Below, piece by piece: positions 5,179 to 5,439 of a DNA stretch of 5,439 nt. Made by a program: the position numbers and the translations under genes. Every line of letters begins with the position of its first letter. Position 1 is the first letter of the stretch. The DNA is from an uncultured Eubacteriales bacterium. Lineage in GTDB: Bacteria; Bacillota; Clostridia; Oscillospirales; UMGS1783. The notes beneath the pieces were generated by a model. The model was not told the DNA's origin. It saw only the letters and a list, made by a program, of their open reading frames with translations, and did not search any database. The stretch covers positions 1 to 5,439 of the forward strand of contig CAJLRT010000092.1 of assembly GCA_905209135.1 (NCBI GenBank), written 5' to 3'.

Positions 5179-5439
5179 ATGGACGACAAGCTGGACATGA
5201 GCATACAATACCTCAAGGGCGTCGGCCCACAGCGGGCCGCGCTCTTTGAAAAACTCGGCGTGCGCACGCTGCGCGACCTCGTCGGGTTTTTCCCGCGCGA
5301 CTACCAGGACATGACGGACATACGCACCCCCGGCCAGCTCCGCGCCGGCGAGACCGCCGCGTTTTTCGCCGCGCTCGACGGTCCGGTGCGCGCCGCCCGA
5401 ATCCGGCCGGGCATGGAGGTATTCAAGGGCCGGCTGGCA
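5179..5439 (+). CDS. recG: ATP-dependent DNA helicase RecG, N-terminal fragment (3' end beyond window)
   Basis: The first 87 residues are present and the frame is still open at the window end. RecG is a double-stranded DNA translocase that reverses stalled forks and branch-migrates Holliday junctions. The visible part shows the RecG N-terminal signature: YLKGVGPQRAALFEKLGV (11-28), then TLRDLVGFFPRDYQD (30-44), a helix-hairpin-helix-like segment followed by the characteristic FPRxYxD turn. After that begins the OB-fold wedge domain, starting near residue 50 (IRTPGQLRAGETAAFFA). The helicase motifs would lie downstream and cannot be checked. It starts three bases after the cysS stop, so it may be co-transcribed and then also fall under the T-box. 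Identification rests on the N-terminal motif only, but that motif is distinctive. Confidence 0.9.
   Translation, partial: MDDKLDMSIQYLKGVGPQRAALFEKLGVRTLRDLVGFFPRDYQDMTDIRTPGQLRAGETAAFFAALDGPVRAARIRPGMEVFKGRLA

Noticed and set aside
48..5439. A hidden defence system, toxin-antitoxin pair, CRISPR or mobile element
   Set aside because: Nearly all bases are accounted for by seven housekeeping genes and the T-box leader. No direct repeat array, terminal inverted repeats or transposase motifs were seen.

Overview
The window looks like one end of an assembled contig from a GC-rich Firmicute, most likely a clostridial lineage. The evidence is a T-box leader, a short Bacillus-type CysE, a Firmicutes-style RecX with an N-terminal beta extension, strong Shine-Dalgarno sites, and tightly packed genes that all lie on the plus strand. 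I cannot name a genus. Bases 1-47 are not genomic: they are an Illumina TruSeq indexed adapter left on the contig end, and real sequence begins at 48.

Layout. 48-359 is the 3' end of recA, with an unusual Ala/Pro/Lys-rich tail. It overlaps recX (359-979) by one base. rimO (start most likely 991, end 2319) follows after a few bases and overlaps pgsA (2316-2879) by an ATGA. Together these look like one co-transcribed block: recombinase, recombinase regulator, ribosomal protein S12 methylthiotransferase and phosphatidylglycerolphosphate synthase.

2880-3157 is the only sizeable non-coding gap. It holds a T-box riboswitch whose parts can be read directly: a Stem I with a UGC (Cys) codon in the specifier loop, a UGGAACC antiterminator bulge that suits the discriminator base of tRNA-Cys, and a competing intrinsic terminator with a run of seven T. 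It controls cysE (3158-3790) and cysS (3787-5175), which overlap by ATGA. Cysteine precursor synthesis and tRNA-Cys charging are therefore placed under one sensor of uncharged tRNA-Cys. The window ends inside recG (5179 onward), which begins three bases after the cysS stop.

I see no mobile element, CRISPR array, tRNA, rRNA or unknown gene, and no convincing undescribed system. The points most worth a second look are the adapter contamination, the T-box and its possible double duty as terminator of the upstream operon, the RecA tail, and the gene order.
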